From Micavibrio sp. UBA1672 (lineage in GTDB: Bacteria; Pseudomonadota; Alphaproteobacteria; Micavibrionales; Micavibrionaceae), in assembly GCA_002320665.1 (NCBI GenBank), contig DCKO01000041.1, positions 837-64,836 of the forward strand: a stretch of 64,000 nucleotides of DNA. The letters are read 5' to 3'. Each line of letters starts with the position of its first letter. Position 1 is the first letter of the stretch. Below, piece after piece: positions 18,162 to 26,821 of the stretch. The notes beneath the pieces were generated by a model. The model did not search any database and was not told where the DNA came from. It saw only the letters and a program-made list of their open reading frames with translations. The position numbers and the translations under genes were made by a program.

Positions 18162-18752
18162 CTAAGCACGACCTGAAACGACAGATAGCATGCCCGGCTC
18201 AAAACCGAGCTTGGCAATGGCCATAGCCCATTTCTCGGTATTATCATCATGGAAAATAATAGCCGGATCAGGCTCGACCACAAGCCATGAATTATGCTGC
18301 AACTCAGCTTCAAGCTGCCCTGCCCCCCAGCCAGCATAGCCCAACATAAAGAGCTTTTGCGCAGGCCCACATCCTTGAATAACATCCTTAAGTGCATCAA
18401 CTGTTCCTGTTACACCATAATCAGAGCCAAAGGTCATTGTATCTTTTTTATTGAATTCACCGCTATGGAGTAAAAATCCTCGCGCCGCCTCAACCGGACC
18501 ACCATTCATCACAATCATATCAGTCACAGGCGTGCCGATTGTGATGTCAGAATGAATTTTGAGCTGGTTGACGAGGTCGGAAAATTCAATTTCCGGAATG
18601 GTCTGATTAACGATTAAACCCATTGCACCGTTTTCATCATGATCACACATAAAAACAACAGCGCGCTCGAAGCGAGTATCTCCCATATTGGGCATGGCTA
18701 TTAGAAGTTTTCCTTTTAGAAATTCCGGTTCTTTCAGGATTTTCTCCGCCAT
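18162..18752 (-). CDS. yqgE: YqgE/AlgH family protein
   Basis: A 196-residue DUF179 protein started at the ATG at 18752 with GGGAAGG upstream; the longer frame is not needed. The family blocks are clear: LKGKLLIAMPNMGDTRFERAVVFMCDHDENGAMGLIVNQ, then GGPVEAARGFLLHS, and LGYAGWGAGQLEAELQHNSWLV. YqgE has a known fold but no firm biochemical role; AlgH was linked to alginate regulation in Pseudomonas. No signal peptide. Confidence 0.94.
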   Translation of the reverse strand: MAEKILKEPEFLKGKLLIAMPNMGDTRFERAVVFMCDHDENGAMGLIVNQTIPEIEFSDLVNQLKIHSDITIGTPVTDMIVMNGGPVEAARGFLLHSGEFNKKDTMTFGSDYGVTGTVDALKDVIQGCGPAQKLFMLGYAGWGAGQLEAELQHNSWLVVEPDPAIIFHDDNTEKWAMAIAKLGFEPGMLSVVSGRA

Positions 18753-18830
18753 GAATATACCTTCCCTTTGGTTTATCTTGAGTATGGAATAGGCTAACAT
18801 AAATGATAGTCTCTTGCCAAGAAATCCGTT

Positions 18831-19940
18831 TTATCTTTTGTATAAGGCCACAGTTTGCTTGGCAATTACGCTAATATCAAAATCGTCCTGTGCACGTTTA
18901 CGACTATTTTTTTCCATGATTCGGCGTTTTTGTGGATCGCTCAGAATATCTTCTATTGCCTTTGCCGTTGCCTCGACATCTCTTACCGGAACAAGTAGCC
19001 CATTTTCACCATGCCGCACAGCTTCGCGGCATCCGGGGTGATTAGTGGTTACAATCGCCTTGCCGGCTGCGCAGGCCTCTAATAACACACGAGGTATTCC
19101 CTCGCCGTAATAAGAGGGATAAACCACCTGTGATGTTTTGGCCAAAAGCTCGGGCATATTCTCGACGCGTCCAAGCCATTCAACACTTCCATCCTTTGTC
19201 ATCTCAAGCATCTCGGCACGGGTAATGGCTTTGGGGTTACCATTCTCTCCGCCAGCGATCTGGAAATTTGCCTTTATGCCCTTATTCTTTAGTAGCCGTG
19301 CGGCCTCAACAAAAACAGAAACTCCCTTCTCGTGAACGAGGCGTGTGGGCATAAGCACAATAGGCGGGTCTTGTTCCTCTGATTCGGATGTGAATTTATC
19401 AATATGCACGCCCGAACCCAGAATGAGATGACAGCGCTCTTGCCTTGCATAGCCTTTTTCCACCATCAGCGCCAGATCATCAGAATTCTGGAAGATCAAA
19501 TGGGTGCATGGTTTGCGGAAAACATGTGCGAGCATGGGCTTGATGATGCCGCGAATTACAGCAGAAGATTTTGTATTGCTGCGGAAGAGATAACCAAGTC
19601 CGGCTAGTGTATAAATCTTTTTAAAATCACCAAGGCCATACGCGGCCAGACCAGCCAGAAACCCGTATTTCATAGGCACAACATGCATGATATCGGGCTG
19701 TACATCCCTCATAAGGGCGCGTTTTTCCTTTACTGATTTCATAGGGGATATGGAATGCGGCTTAAAACTTGGTTTTGAAAGAGGTCTTATATCAAACCCT
19801 TCAAAATCTTTTATTTTTTGAGCATCGCCAATCAAACCAATTACAACCTCATAGCCTTGTTTGCGAGCTTCCAGAGCCACAGGCATCCGGCTATTCCAAT
19901 CCACAGCATCAAAGATATAGAGAATTTTTAGCCCGCTCAT
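18831..19940 (-). CDS. GT4 family glycosyltransferase
   Basis: A 369-residue GT-B fold glycosyltransferase. The ATG at 19940 overlaps the asnB stop in ATGA; a GTG 12 bases upstream is weaker. The N-terminal domain has LYIFDAVDWNSRMPVALEARKQGYEV, and the C-terminal domain has MPTRLVHEKGVSVFVEAARLLK, VEWLGRVENMPELLAKTSQVVYPSYYGEGIPRVLLEACAAGKAIVTTNHPGCREAV, the EX7E nucleotide-sugar site. It resembles WbpT/Cps-type enzymes of O-antigen or capsule synthesis. Coupled with asnB, which also occurs in surface polysaccharide loci. Confidence 0.93.
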   Translation of the reverse strand: MSGLKILYIFDAVDWNSRMPVALEARKQGYEVVIGLIGDAQKIKDFEGFDIRPLSKPSFKPHSISPMKSVKEKRALMRDVQPDIMHVVPMKYGFLAGLAAYGLGDFKKIYTLAGLGYLFRSNTKSSAVIRGIIKPMLAHVFRKPCTHLIFQNSDDLALMVEKGYARQERCHLILGSGVHIDKFTSESEEQDPPIVLMPTRLVHEKGVSVFVEAARLLKNKGIKANFQIAGGENGNPKAITRAEMLEMTKDGSVEWLGRVENMPELLAKTSQVVYPSYYGEGIPRVLLEACAAGKAIVTTNHPGCREAVRHGENGLLVPVRDVEATAKAIEDILSDPQKRRIMEKNSRKRAQDDFDISVIAKQTVALYKR

Positions 19941-21880
19941 AAAACGACCCACTGTCTATACCAATCCTGAAAACACAGAACTGTCCAGAGCCTCATGGCA
20001 TGATTGCCGCGCCCTTTTTGATGTTCTTCCCAAGCCTTGAGAATTTCAGGATAATTGAAGAACCCCTGATCCCGCAAAATGCGCTCATCCAATAAATCCT
20101 CGGCCCAGTCTCGCAAATCGCCGCGCAACCAATCACCGATAGGTACGCAAAAGCCCTGTTTAGGTCGCTCGATAAGATCTTCAGGTACATGTTTTTTCAA
20201 GACCTCACGCAAGAGCCATTTGCCCTTGCCGTTTTTGATCTTAACATCCATGGGCAAGCGCCAAGCATAATCATATATGCGGCGATCCAGCAAAGGTGCT
20301 CTGGCTTCAAGACTCACTGCCATAGATGCTCGGTCGACTTTGGTAAGGATATCCCCGTTCAGATAAGTAAGCGTATCCCAATACATCATATTCTCGGCAA
20401 AGCTTAAACCGTCAATTTGCTGCTCGGGATCTACCAAAGGGATTACGCGTTCATGTCCGTCTTGCACCATGGTTTTGGGCGTTTGCCAATGAGTGACGAA
20501 GCTAAGGTAAACATCTCCTTCGATTTCTTTCGGCAAAATCTCGGCAAATTTATGAACATGGGTGCCGAATTGCGGTTTGCCACCTCTTAATTTGCTCCAC
20601 ATCGTCGGTGAGATGGTTTTAATCATTTGAGATAAAGGACCACGTAAAGGGGCGGGAATATTATTCACCGCATTCCAGGCCTTTGGTCCAGTGACATGGC
20701 GTGCATAGCCGCCTAGCATTTCATCTCCACCATCGCCGGATAAGACCACCGTTACATCTTGCCGCGCAAATTCCGAGACCAGATAGGTCGGCAGAGAAGA
20801 CACATCGGCAAAAGGCTCATCATACATTGTGGCCATTTTCGGGACGATATCCAATGCCTTTTTCGGATCAAGATATAGCTCGTAATGCTCCGTGCCCAGA
20901 TGCTCGGCTATTTGCTTGGCGTATTCGGCCTCGTTAAAGCCTTCTTCGTTGAAGCCAATCGTGTAGGTTTTAACGGGCTTATCGGAATGTTTTTGCATCA
21001 TGGCAACGACGCTAGAGCTATCGATTCCGCCGGAGAGGAAAGCCCCTAAGGGCACATCAGAGATCATGCGCTCGGAAACACAAGATGAGAGAATCTCTTC
21101 AAACTCATCAACTATTGTTTCAAGATTTTCAATCGGGTTTTCTCGCGCCTCTTCAAGAGCATCTTTATGACTCCAATAGCAACTCATCAAAGGCTTCAAA
21201 TCCTGACCTCCGCGCAGCAAATACGTATCGAGCGCCATCATATGCCCTGCCGGAAGCTGCCAGACCTGATCATAGATACAAAATGGCGCAGGCACATAGC
21301 CAAAGCGCATATAAGAAGTTAGGGCATCGCGGTTTACATCACGGCGAAAATCGGGCTGGGCCGCCAGAGCTTTGGTTTCCGAACCAAAAACAAGTGTTGA
21401 GCCAGCCCAGCCGACATAAAGCGGCTTTTTACCAAAACGATCACGTGCAAGGAAAAGTGCCTTGGCCTTTCGATCCCAAAGGGCAATCGCAAACATACCA
21501 TTTAGCTTTTCGATTGTGTCCTCAAACCCCCAATATTCGAAACCCGCAAGAATCACTTCGGTATCGCTATGGCCTTTGAAATTGTGATTATAGTTTTTTT
21601 TGATCTCGGCACGAATCTCTTTGAAATTATAAATCTCCCCGTTAAAGGCAATCATATAGCGGCCCGAGGCCGATTCCATAGGTTGCGCACCACATTCGGA
21701 GAGATCAAGTATCGAGAGCCTGCGATGCCCTATCACAAAAGGCACATCGGGGTCTTGCCAGATATCGCCACTGTCGGGGCCGCGATGGATCAGGGAATCC
21801 GTCATCGCCTTGCCGATCCGGTGGAGTTCCTGACGGTTGGTTCTGGGTTCAAAGGAATATAGCCCTGTTATGCCGCACAT
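19937..21880 (-). CDS. asnB: Asparagine synthase (glutamine-hydrolysing)
   Basis: A 647-residue two-domain enzyme. The N-terminal class II glutaminase starts with Cys2 (MCGITGLYS) and has RGPDSGD, HRRLSILDL and FNGEIYNF. The synthetase domain has the SGGIDSS PP-loop near residue 265 and SGDGGDEMLGGY. Size and similarity place it in the long-form asparagine synthase group often seen in polysaccharide clusters, where it may amidate a sugar acid rather than make free asparagine. The coupled GT4 gene favours that, but housekeeping asparagine synthesis cannot be excluded. Confidence 0.94.
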   Translation of the reverse strand: MCGITGLYSFEPRTNRQELHRIGKAMTDSLIHRGPDSGDIWQDPDVPFVIGHRRLSILDLSECGAQPMESASGRYMIAFNGEIYNFKEIRAEIKKNYNHNFKGHSDTEVILAGFEYWGFEDTIEKLNGMFAIALWDRKAKALFLARDRFGKKPLYVGWAGSTLVFGSETKALAAQPDFRRDVNRDALTSYMRFGYVPAPFCIYDQVWQLPAGHMMALDTYLLRGGQDLKPLMSCYWSHKDALEEARENPIENLETIVDEFEEILSSCVSERMISDVPLGAFLSGGIDSSSVVAMMQKHSDKPVKTYTIGFNEEGFNEAEYAKQIAEHLGTEHYELYLDPKKALDIVPKMATMYDEPFADVSSLPTYLVSEFARQDVTVVLSGDGGDEMLGGYARHVTGPKAWNAVNNIPAPLRGPLSQMIKTISPTMWSKLRGGKPQFGTHVHKFAEILPKEIEGDVYLSFVTHWQTPKTMVQDGHERVIPLVDPEQQIDGLSFAENMMYWDTLTYLNGDILTKVDRASMAVSLEARAPLLDRRIYDYAWRLPMDVKIKNGKGKWLLREVLKKHVPEDLIERPKQGFCVPIGDWLRGDLRDWAEDLLDERILRDQGFFNYPEILKAWEEHQKGRGNHAMRLWTVLCFQDWYRQWVVL

Positions 21881-21979
21881 TTAGTTATTCCTGCTTTACT
21901 TAGTAAGAAAAGATACAGCTAAAACTTTTATAAGCCTAGTGCACAGTTTTATATAACTAAACAGTAGATGATATCACCT

Positions 21980-22040
21980 TGAAAATAGATAACTATATTT
22001 TCAAAAAAAATTGACATAATGAATGTATTTTTTTAGATTA
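21980..22040 (+). promoter_or_regulatory. Promoter and upstream inverted repeat of the 22075 gene
   Basis: TTGACA (22012-22017), 17-base spacer, TAGATT (22035-22040) is a good sigma70 promoter. Directly upstream lies an inverted repeat TTGAAAATA/TATTTTCAA (21980-21988 and 21997-22005, 8-base spacer), placed like an activator or repressor site. Confidence 0.55.
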
Positions 22041-22074
22041 TTTAGTCAAAGCGGGCTAACAAAAAAATAATACT

Positions 22075-23697
22075 ATGAGTAAACCTTATCAAATTAGTAA
22101 ACACAATCACCTCCATATTGTACCTCGTATTGCTGTGGCAGATTCAAAAGCTGTAGCACAATGCTTAATTTATGAAATGTCGAATGATGAGACAGAAATA
22201 ATAGAAGCGTTAGCTCAATTATTGGATATGAATAGGAACGAAATAGGAAAAAACATTTCTGCTATAGTTGCAACTGCTACGCTACCAGTGAATAGACAAG
22301 AAAATTATATTTTTGATGAACATGAGTTTGCGCAAAAAATATTATCTCACCTGTCACAGAATCAACTTGATGCCTTGCAGGAATATAATACAGCTAAACT
22401 AGAAAATAAGACACCAGATTCTGATACGCTCCTAATACGTGAAACTTTTGGAACACCTGAACTATTAAAGACAAACGAAGGCAATAGCTACCTAGCAAAT
22501 TTTCTAAGAACTGGACAAGTTTATGCCCAGCAAACAGACCTCGAAATACCATCAGAAAAACCCGAATTAACTGAGATAGAAAGCACAAACCTAGCTCTTT
22601 GTACAATATCAATGTGCTTAAGAAAAAAATTCATGCCTCTTATGAGGCATGATGGTTCCCACATTCACTCAGGATATAATACTAGCGTCAGTGGTGAAAT
22701 ATATAATCAAACTTATGATTTAGCATCTAATTCTCTAGCTCAGTATGGCGTTATACCCAATATGAGAGAGCAAATTTTAAATAGAAAAGTTATTTGTTCT
22801 TTTTTTGGTTTACCCCCAAAATTACAAAATCTTACCCGTGATTGGCAAGAATATCAGAAGCAAGCCTTAGAGATTTGGCGAGACTTTCTTGAAGAACAAC
22901 CACAATATGCAGAAGCTTGGGGATTAGAAAACTTCCTTGACCATAACATGAAAATGGTTAAAGCTGATGGCACTCCGATAATTAGCCTTCAAACAGGCGA
23001 ACAACAAATTCCTGTCATAGATTACACTGATATTGCCGTTCTCAACTATCTTGAGCAAAGGTTAGATGAAATACTTTCAGATGAAGAAGTTTTTGCACAA
23101 ATCCCCTATCAAGATATTTATCATGATATGCTAATATCTTTAGAATTACTTTCCATGGAATTTATCAGAAGAGACGGAAAACCATTTCAGTTTAAAAACG
23201 GCATTTATGATGCATGTGCAACCTTTAAAGATGTTGCTTATAATAAAATAGATGCGCCAATTGTACTACAAAGTTTATCTTCTCCGCATTTCTGTGAAAC
23301 TTATGACACAGAAAATATTGACATGAAAAAGAAACGTAATAACGCGTTAGATAATAATCAATGGTGCGGCTATATGGTCGATCTCGAAGACTCTGCGGAG
23401 ACAAATTTATGGGTTACGGAGCAAGCACCATGCCTTCATGTTTTGTATCCAGATTCAGTAACAATACACCGCGTAACTTTACCCTTAGAAGCCATCCAGC
23501 AGTGTGAAAGCACACGGGGTATTTTTGGCGGGTCTGGCTACCTTGTTCCTCAAAACGTTGTGCAAATAAATTCGCAACTTTGTATTAGAAATCATGATAA
23601 AATTCCTGATTTGAAGATAAAAAAAGGCAGCATCTCGTCTGATTGCGACCCTCAAAATACAAACTTTCAAGCTTCTTTAGAATATACTTCATATTGA
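22075..23697 (+). CDS. Large hypothetical protein
   Basis: A 540-residue, AT-rich gene product without signal peptide or membrane segment. I recognise no family. The first 150 residues are helical; the middle has MPLMRHDGSHIHSGYNTSVSGEIYNQTYDLASNSLAQYG, a His-rich region; the C-terminus is Cys-containing beta-like sequence (NNQWCGYMVDLEDSAETNLWVTEQAPCLHVLYPD, then GIFGGSGYLVPQNVVQINS) and ends NFQASLEYTSY. The last part is a little like ADP-ribosyltransferase or Ntox beta folds (STRGIFGGSGYLVP), but no catalytic triad is convincing. The gene has its own promoter and no Shine-Dalgarno. A good candidate for an accessory effector. Confidence 0.65.
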   Translation: MSKPYQISKHNHLHIVPRIAVADSKAVAQCLIYEMSNDETEIIEALAQLLDMNRNEIGKNISAIVATATLPVNRQENYIFDEHEFAQKILSHLSQNQLDALQEYNTAKLENKTPDSDTLLIRETFGTPELLKTNEGNSYLANFLRTGQVYAQQTDLEIPSEKPELTEIESTNLALCTISMCLRKKFMPLMRHDGSHIHSGYNTSVSGEIYNQTYDLASNSLAQYGVIPNMREQILNRKVICSFFGLPPKLQNLTRDWQEYQKQALEIWRDFLEEQPQYAEAWGLENFLDHNMKMVKADGTPIISLQTGEQQIPVIDYTDIAVLNYLEQRLDEILSDEEVFAQIPYQDIYHDMLISLELLSMEFIRRDGKPFQFKNGIYDACATFKDVAYNKIDAPIVLQSLSSPHFCETYDTENIDMKKKRNNALDNNQWCGYMVDLEDSAETNLWVTEQAPCLHVLYPDSVTIHRVTLPLEAIQQCESTRGIFGGSGYLVPQNVVQINSQLCIRNHDKIPDLKIKKGSISSDCDPQNTNFQASLEYTSY

Positions 23698-23792
23698 TAA
23701 TATGTGTAAAATTTCTTATTTCTAAGATATTAGTATCGTCGAGTTTTGACAAATCTTAATTTCTTCTCTTCCGCTTTGTAATTCTTATCTGC

Positions 23793-23798
23793 TAAAAT
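23793..23798 (+). promoter_or_regulatory. Extended -10 box for a leaderless gene
   Basis: TGCTAAAAT (TG at 23790-23791, TAAAAT at 23793-23798) ends 6 bases before the ATG at 23805, so the start codon coincides with the expected transcript start. No Shine-Dalgarno is present. Confidence 0.5.
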
Positions 23799-23804
23799 AA
23801 TTAT

Positions 23805-24422
23805 ATGGATATTGATCTATTATTTACACCGCGGGGCGAATCCGGCCTTTTGGCCAGCGAAAATTTTGTGAAAAAAGTCGTGGGCGTTATTCTGGACACG
23901 GATAGCGGGCATTTATCGCTGGAATTTGTGGATATGGATCATCTTGATCTGAATATCCCAGTAGAGGAAGAATTTTTCGAGCGCATGGATATGTCCCCGC
24001 ATATGCAAATCGGCGCGGTGAAAGAGGGAAACATCGCGCAGGCCTATCAAGTGCCTTTGATGATTTTAAATGATCCCTACCGCGCGAAGGCCTTTAGTAA
24101 TATGAAGCCACCCAAGCGTCCGCTAGAGGCCTTTAATTACTTTATCAAATCCTGTGTGCTGGGGCAGCCCGTCCACAGGGATGATGCAGGTGATGAGGAT
24201 TCTCTGGGGTGTATACTTGGCGAGACACAGCCCTCGGCCCTCGCCTTTGCGCCGCATCTGGCCCGCCAGCATATGTTCGAGACCGCCAACCCCACGGCAG
24301 CCCCCTCCATGCCCGGTATGGGTCTTGGCGGTAGCTCTTCTGGCGGCGGCGGAAGTGGTGGTGGCTATCGCGGCGGCATCGTCCAACGCCAAAATCCTGA
24401 AGATGGGGAGGATGAGGGTTAG
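23805..24422 (+). CDS. Conserved hypothetical protein with Gly-rich tail
   Basis: A 205-residue soluble protein. The N-terminal 145 residues form a compact mixed fold: MDIDLLFTPRGESGLLASENFVKKVVGVILDTDSGHLSLEFVDMDHLDLNIPV, then PLMILNDPYRAKAF and RPLEAFNYFIKSCVLGQPVHRDD. The tail from about residue 170 is a Gly/Ser run with a final acidic cluster, probably a flexible linker. GC content is higher than in neighbouring accessory genes, so this looks like core genome. Family not recognised. Confidence 0.7.
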   Translation: MDIDLLFTPRGESGLLASENFVKKVVGVILDTDSGHLSLEFVDMDHLDLNIPVEEEFFERMDMSPHMQIGAVKEGNIAQAYQVPLMILNDPYRAKAFSNMKPPKRPLEAFNYFIKSCVLGQPVHRDDAGDEDSLGCILGETQPSALAFAPHLARQHMFETANPTAAPSMPGMGLGGSSSGGGGSGGGYRGGIVQRQNPEDGEDEG

Positions 24423-24428
24423 ATAAAA

Positions 24429-24989
24429 ATGCCAAAAGCAAAAAAGCTTGTTTGGGAAGTTTGGAATATCATTTTATTGTATATAAAAACGATGTCTCAG
24501 CTTTTTATTGCTGGGGCAATTGCCAGCCCTATTGCTATGTTTTTTACATTTTGTTTTTTAGCAATAATATTTGGCCCTTCTCAGCCACAACCCATATCAT
24601 CAATATCAACTTTTGTTTTTGAGTTATTGTCAACCGCCCTTTTTTTTGCATTATTTTCAATTATTCTAGGCCCAATTTTGGCTATAAATTTTTTCCTTTT
24701 TTTGGCTGCCCCCTATGTAATGATATTGACAAAACTGAAATGTTATAATGTTTATATTTGGGTTGTAGGCATTGTCTCCTTATCATTAATAAACCCTTAT
24801 CTCATGAAGTTTTTAGAACAATCACTCGACATCAAATACTTCACTAATTTTTATTCGCAACTGTACTTTGAGGCGGGTATTCAGCATCAGAGTCTTACGT
24901 ACTTCTTTCCCTTTGTAACCCTGCTAGGTGCATTGATTATCTTTAACTTCAATAAGCATGACAAAATTAATTGTAAAAATGCATCTTAG
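24429..24989 (+). CDS. Multi-pass membrane protein
   Basis: A 186-residue protein with four to five hydrophobic segments: SQLFIAGAIASPIAMFFTFCFLAIIFG, then ELLSTALFFALFSIILGPILAINFFLFLAAPYVMIL, then YNVYIWVVGIVSLSLI, and a C-terminal YFFPFVTLLGALIIF. The pattern with paired Pro-containing helices is similar to small uncharacterised integral membrane proteins. It begins 6 bases after the preceding gene's stop and is probably cotranscribed with it. Function unknown; base composition is much more AT-rich than the upstream gene. Confidence 0.6.
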   Translation: MPKAKKLVWEVWNIILLYIKTMSQLFIAGAIASPIAMFFTFCFLAIIFGPSQPQPISSISTFVFELLSTALFFALFSIILGPILAINFFLFLAAPYVMILTKLKCYNVYIWVVGIVSLSLINPYLMKFLEQSLDIKYFTNFYSQLYFEAGIQHQSLTYFFPFVTLLGALIIFNFNKHDKINCKNAS

Positions 24990-25034
24990 AACTTTATCCC
25001 AACACCATTATCTAATTATAAAAAATACAGAACT

Positions 25035-26240
25035 CTAAATTTTAAGGCTTTGCTCTACATCAGCCTGATCCAAAGACACGCTAGCTTGCGTTTTGGCATC
25101 GGCTTCCCATTTTTGGGTAAATCCGGTTTTCTGTAACGCCTCAAGGAAATTTTCAGCGACTTCCCGTTCTTCGGGGGTAAGGACCTGAACGTCAACTTCA
25201 TGCTCACCGTCAGCCAGTTTTTCTGCTGCCTCATGTGTTTTCGAGGTGCCATCGAGTAAACTCTGGACTGCCTGCGCAACGTCCTTCAAAGACATATCTG
25301 CTTTACCGTCAATACCTAGCTCATCTCTGATTTTTTCTATTAGGGAAGCTGCATCAGCCTTGCCCTGTGCAACAGAATACTCACCTTTTTGAAAAGCCTC
25401 TGGATTGTCCAAAACACCATAAGTATAATGTGATAATCCTTTTTCAGCCCCTATATTGACCGATGTTGCAATTGCATTAATAATCCTCGTTTGTTTCTGA
25501 TATTCAAGAAATTCTGCATTATCTTTCCCTGTGAGAAGGCTATGCATTGCCATATCAGAATCCAGTTCATTTAGCGTATCATGATAAAGTTTATTTGCCC
25601 CTTTTTCCGGTAGTTGCTCTGTTAAATGCTCTAATTCATGTAATATATAAGCCGCTTTCCATTGCTCTGCTGTTCCCGGGACAGACCCAGCAGGAATATC
25701 TTCAACTGGTACATTTAAAGCTTTGGCGGCCCATTCCTCTTTGCTCATATCAGATGGCAATATGAGTATTTTTGCCTGAGGCGTATTGATAGCAGAAACT
25801 GTATTTGTATTTGCCGCAAGTGACATAACAACAATACCTTGTGCTACCTGAGCATGTCTCTCGTCTAAAGGACGCATAACAGAAGAATTTTTCATCATAT
25901 CTGCGTATAGTTCGGGGCGTGTAGCTTTTAACGATTCTGCCAGTTGATTTGAAAAAATCTCTTTTTGTTCAGGCGATAATCGTGATGATCCCGGTTCATA
26001 TATTTCTTTTTTTAATTCATCGAAAATAGCTACGGCATTTTGTCTGGACTGTATGCCTAAACTATCAGCACAATGAACAAGAAGATTTGTAATATCCTGA
26101 TTTTCGAATTGGTGAACTTTTGCTCCAACCAAACGATCCCATTCGCCATTCGTGTTATTGGCAACCGCGCTGATGCTTGTGATTGGCCCGCTTAGATCAG
26201 TTTTAATTTGTTGTGATTCAGAAGAAACCGTATCTGCCAT
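25035..26240 (-). CDS. HELEH metallopeptidase-like accessory protein
   Basis: A 401-residue protein without signal peptide. It contains a zinc-peptidase helix AAYILHELEHL (HELEH at 201-205) with a candidate third ligand in NELDSD (224-229). The run from PGT (188-190) to HELEH is shared with the protein encoded at 33401, which has PGTPKQHAATTMVHELEH, and both later have a V(L/F)TPEE...NF helix and a TQAS(V/L) motif, so the two are paralogues. The ends after TQAS differ. No known peptidase family could be named. It has a near-consensus promoter and a GGTGAT Shine-Dalgarno 5 bases before the ATG. Metal binding is predicted, activity unproven. Confidence 0.7.
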   Translation of the reverse strand: MADTVSSESQQIKTDLSGPITSISAVANNTNGEWDRLVGAKVHQFENQDITNLLVHCADSLGIQSRQNAVAIFDELKKEIYEPGSSRLSPEQKEIFSNQLAESLKATRPELYADMMKNSSVMRPLDERHAQVAQGIVVMSLAANTNTVSAINTPQAKILILPSDMSKEEWAAKALNVPVEDIPAGSVPGTAEQWKAAYILHELEHLTEQLPEKGANKLYHDTLNELDSDMAMHSLLTGKDNAEFLEYQKQTRIINAIATSVNIGAEKGLSHYTYGVLDNPEAFQKGEYSVAQGKADAASLIEKIRDELGIDGKADMSLKDVAQAVQSLLDGTSKTHEAAEKLADGEHEVDVQVLTPEEREVAENFLEALQKTGFTQKWEADAKTQASVSLDQADVEQSLKI

Positions 26241-26270
26241 ATTTTATCACCCTTAATTATTTATGGCACT

Positions 26271-26299
26271 ATTTTACTTAATACGCAAAAAACTGTCAA
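26271..26299 (-). promoter_or_regulatory. Promoter of the HELEH gene at 26240
   Basis: On the minus strand: TTGACA (26294-26299), 17-base spacer, TAAAAT (26271-26276). Its -35, spacer length and -10 match those of the paralogous gene at 33401. Confidence 0.75.
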
Positions 26300-26494
26300 T
26301 TTCTTTGCCAGCCGCAGAAAGCCCTAATCTTATCCACACCCCACTCCACTATGGAATTATAAAAACTGCTTTGTGTTGCCTGTAATCCGTGGTAAAGAAT
26401 TTTATTCATTTTTAGGACTGGTCAAAGGATCAGTTATTGTTTATTAAAACACGAAATTTTTTCGAACCTACAGATTTAAGATAAGGATCAGATA

Positions 26495-26734
26495 ATGAGT
26501 GATATTGCAGAGCGCGTAAAGAACATCGTTGTAGAACATCTTGGCGTGGAAGAAGACAAAGTTGTTGAAGGCGCAAGCTTTATTGATGATTTGGGCGCAG
26601 ATTCCCTAGACATCGTTGAGCTGGTTATGGCTTTCGAAGAAGAATTCAGCATCGAAATTCCTGATGATGCCGGTAAAGACATCCAGACAGTGGGTGATGC
26701 CGTTAAGTTCATCAAGGAAAATGCAGACGCATAA
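26495..26734 (+). CDS. acpP: Acyl carrier protein
   Basis: A 79-residue acidic four-helix carrier of fatty-acid synthesis intermediates. The phosphopantetheine serine is Ser37 in the canonical [13 protein letters not shown] motif. AAGGATC precedes the ATG. fabF follows after a hairpin, but fabG, the usual upstream neighbour, is not in front of it; instead 254 bases and an accessory gene on the other strand lie there. Confidence 0.98.
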   Translation: MSDIAERVKNIVVEHLGVEEDKVVEGASFIDDLGADSLDIVELVMAFEEEFSIEIPDDAGKDIQTVGDAVKFIKENADA

Positions 26735-26764
26735 TTCCTGATCTGATTATTATTATTCAAATTC

Positions 26765-26783
26765 CAGCCCGCATGACGGGCTG
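26765..26783 (+). terminator. Hairpin between acpP and fabF
   Basis: Perfect 7-bp stem CAGCCCG/CGGGCTG with a 5-base loop, followed by TGATTTTAT. A weak or partial terminator could set higher acpP than fabF expression, as known for acpP in other bacteria. Confidence 0.6.
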
Positions 26784-26821
26784 TGATTTTATCTACTAGA
26801 CTATATAAGAGGTTATTAAAT

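Noticed and set aside
24145..24441. Arg/His-rich frame opposite the Gly-rich tail of the 23805 gene
   Set aside because: Low-complexity shadow of the GGC/GGT-rich coding strand.
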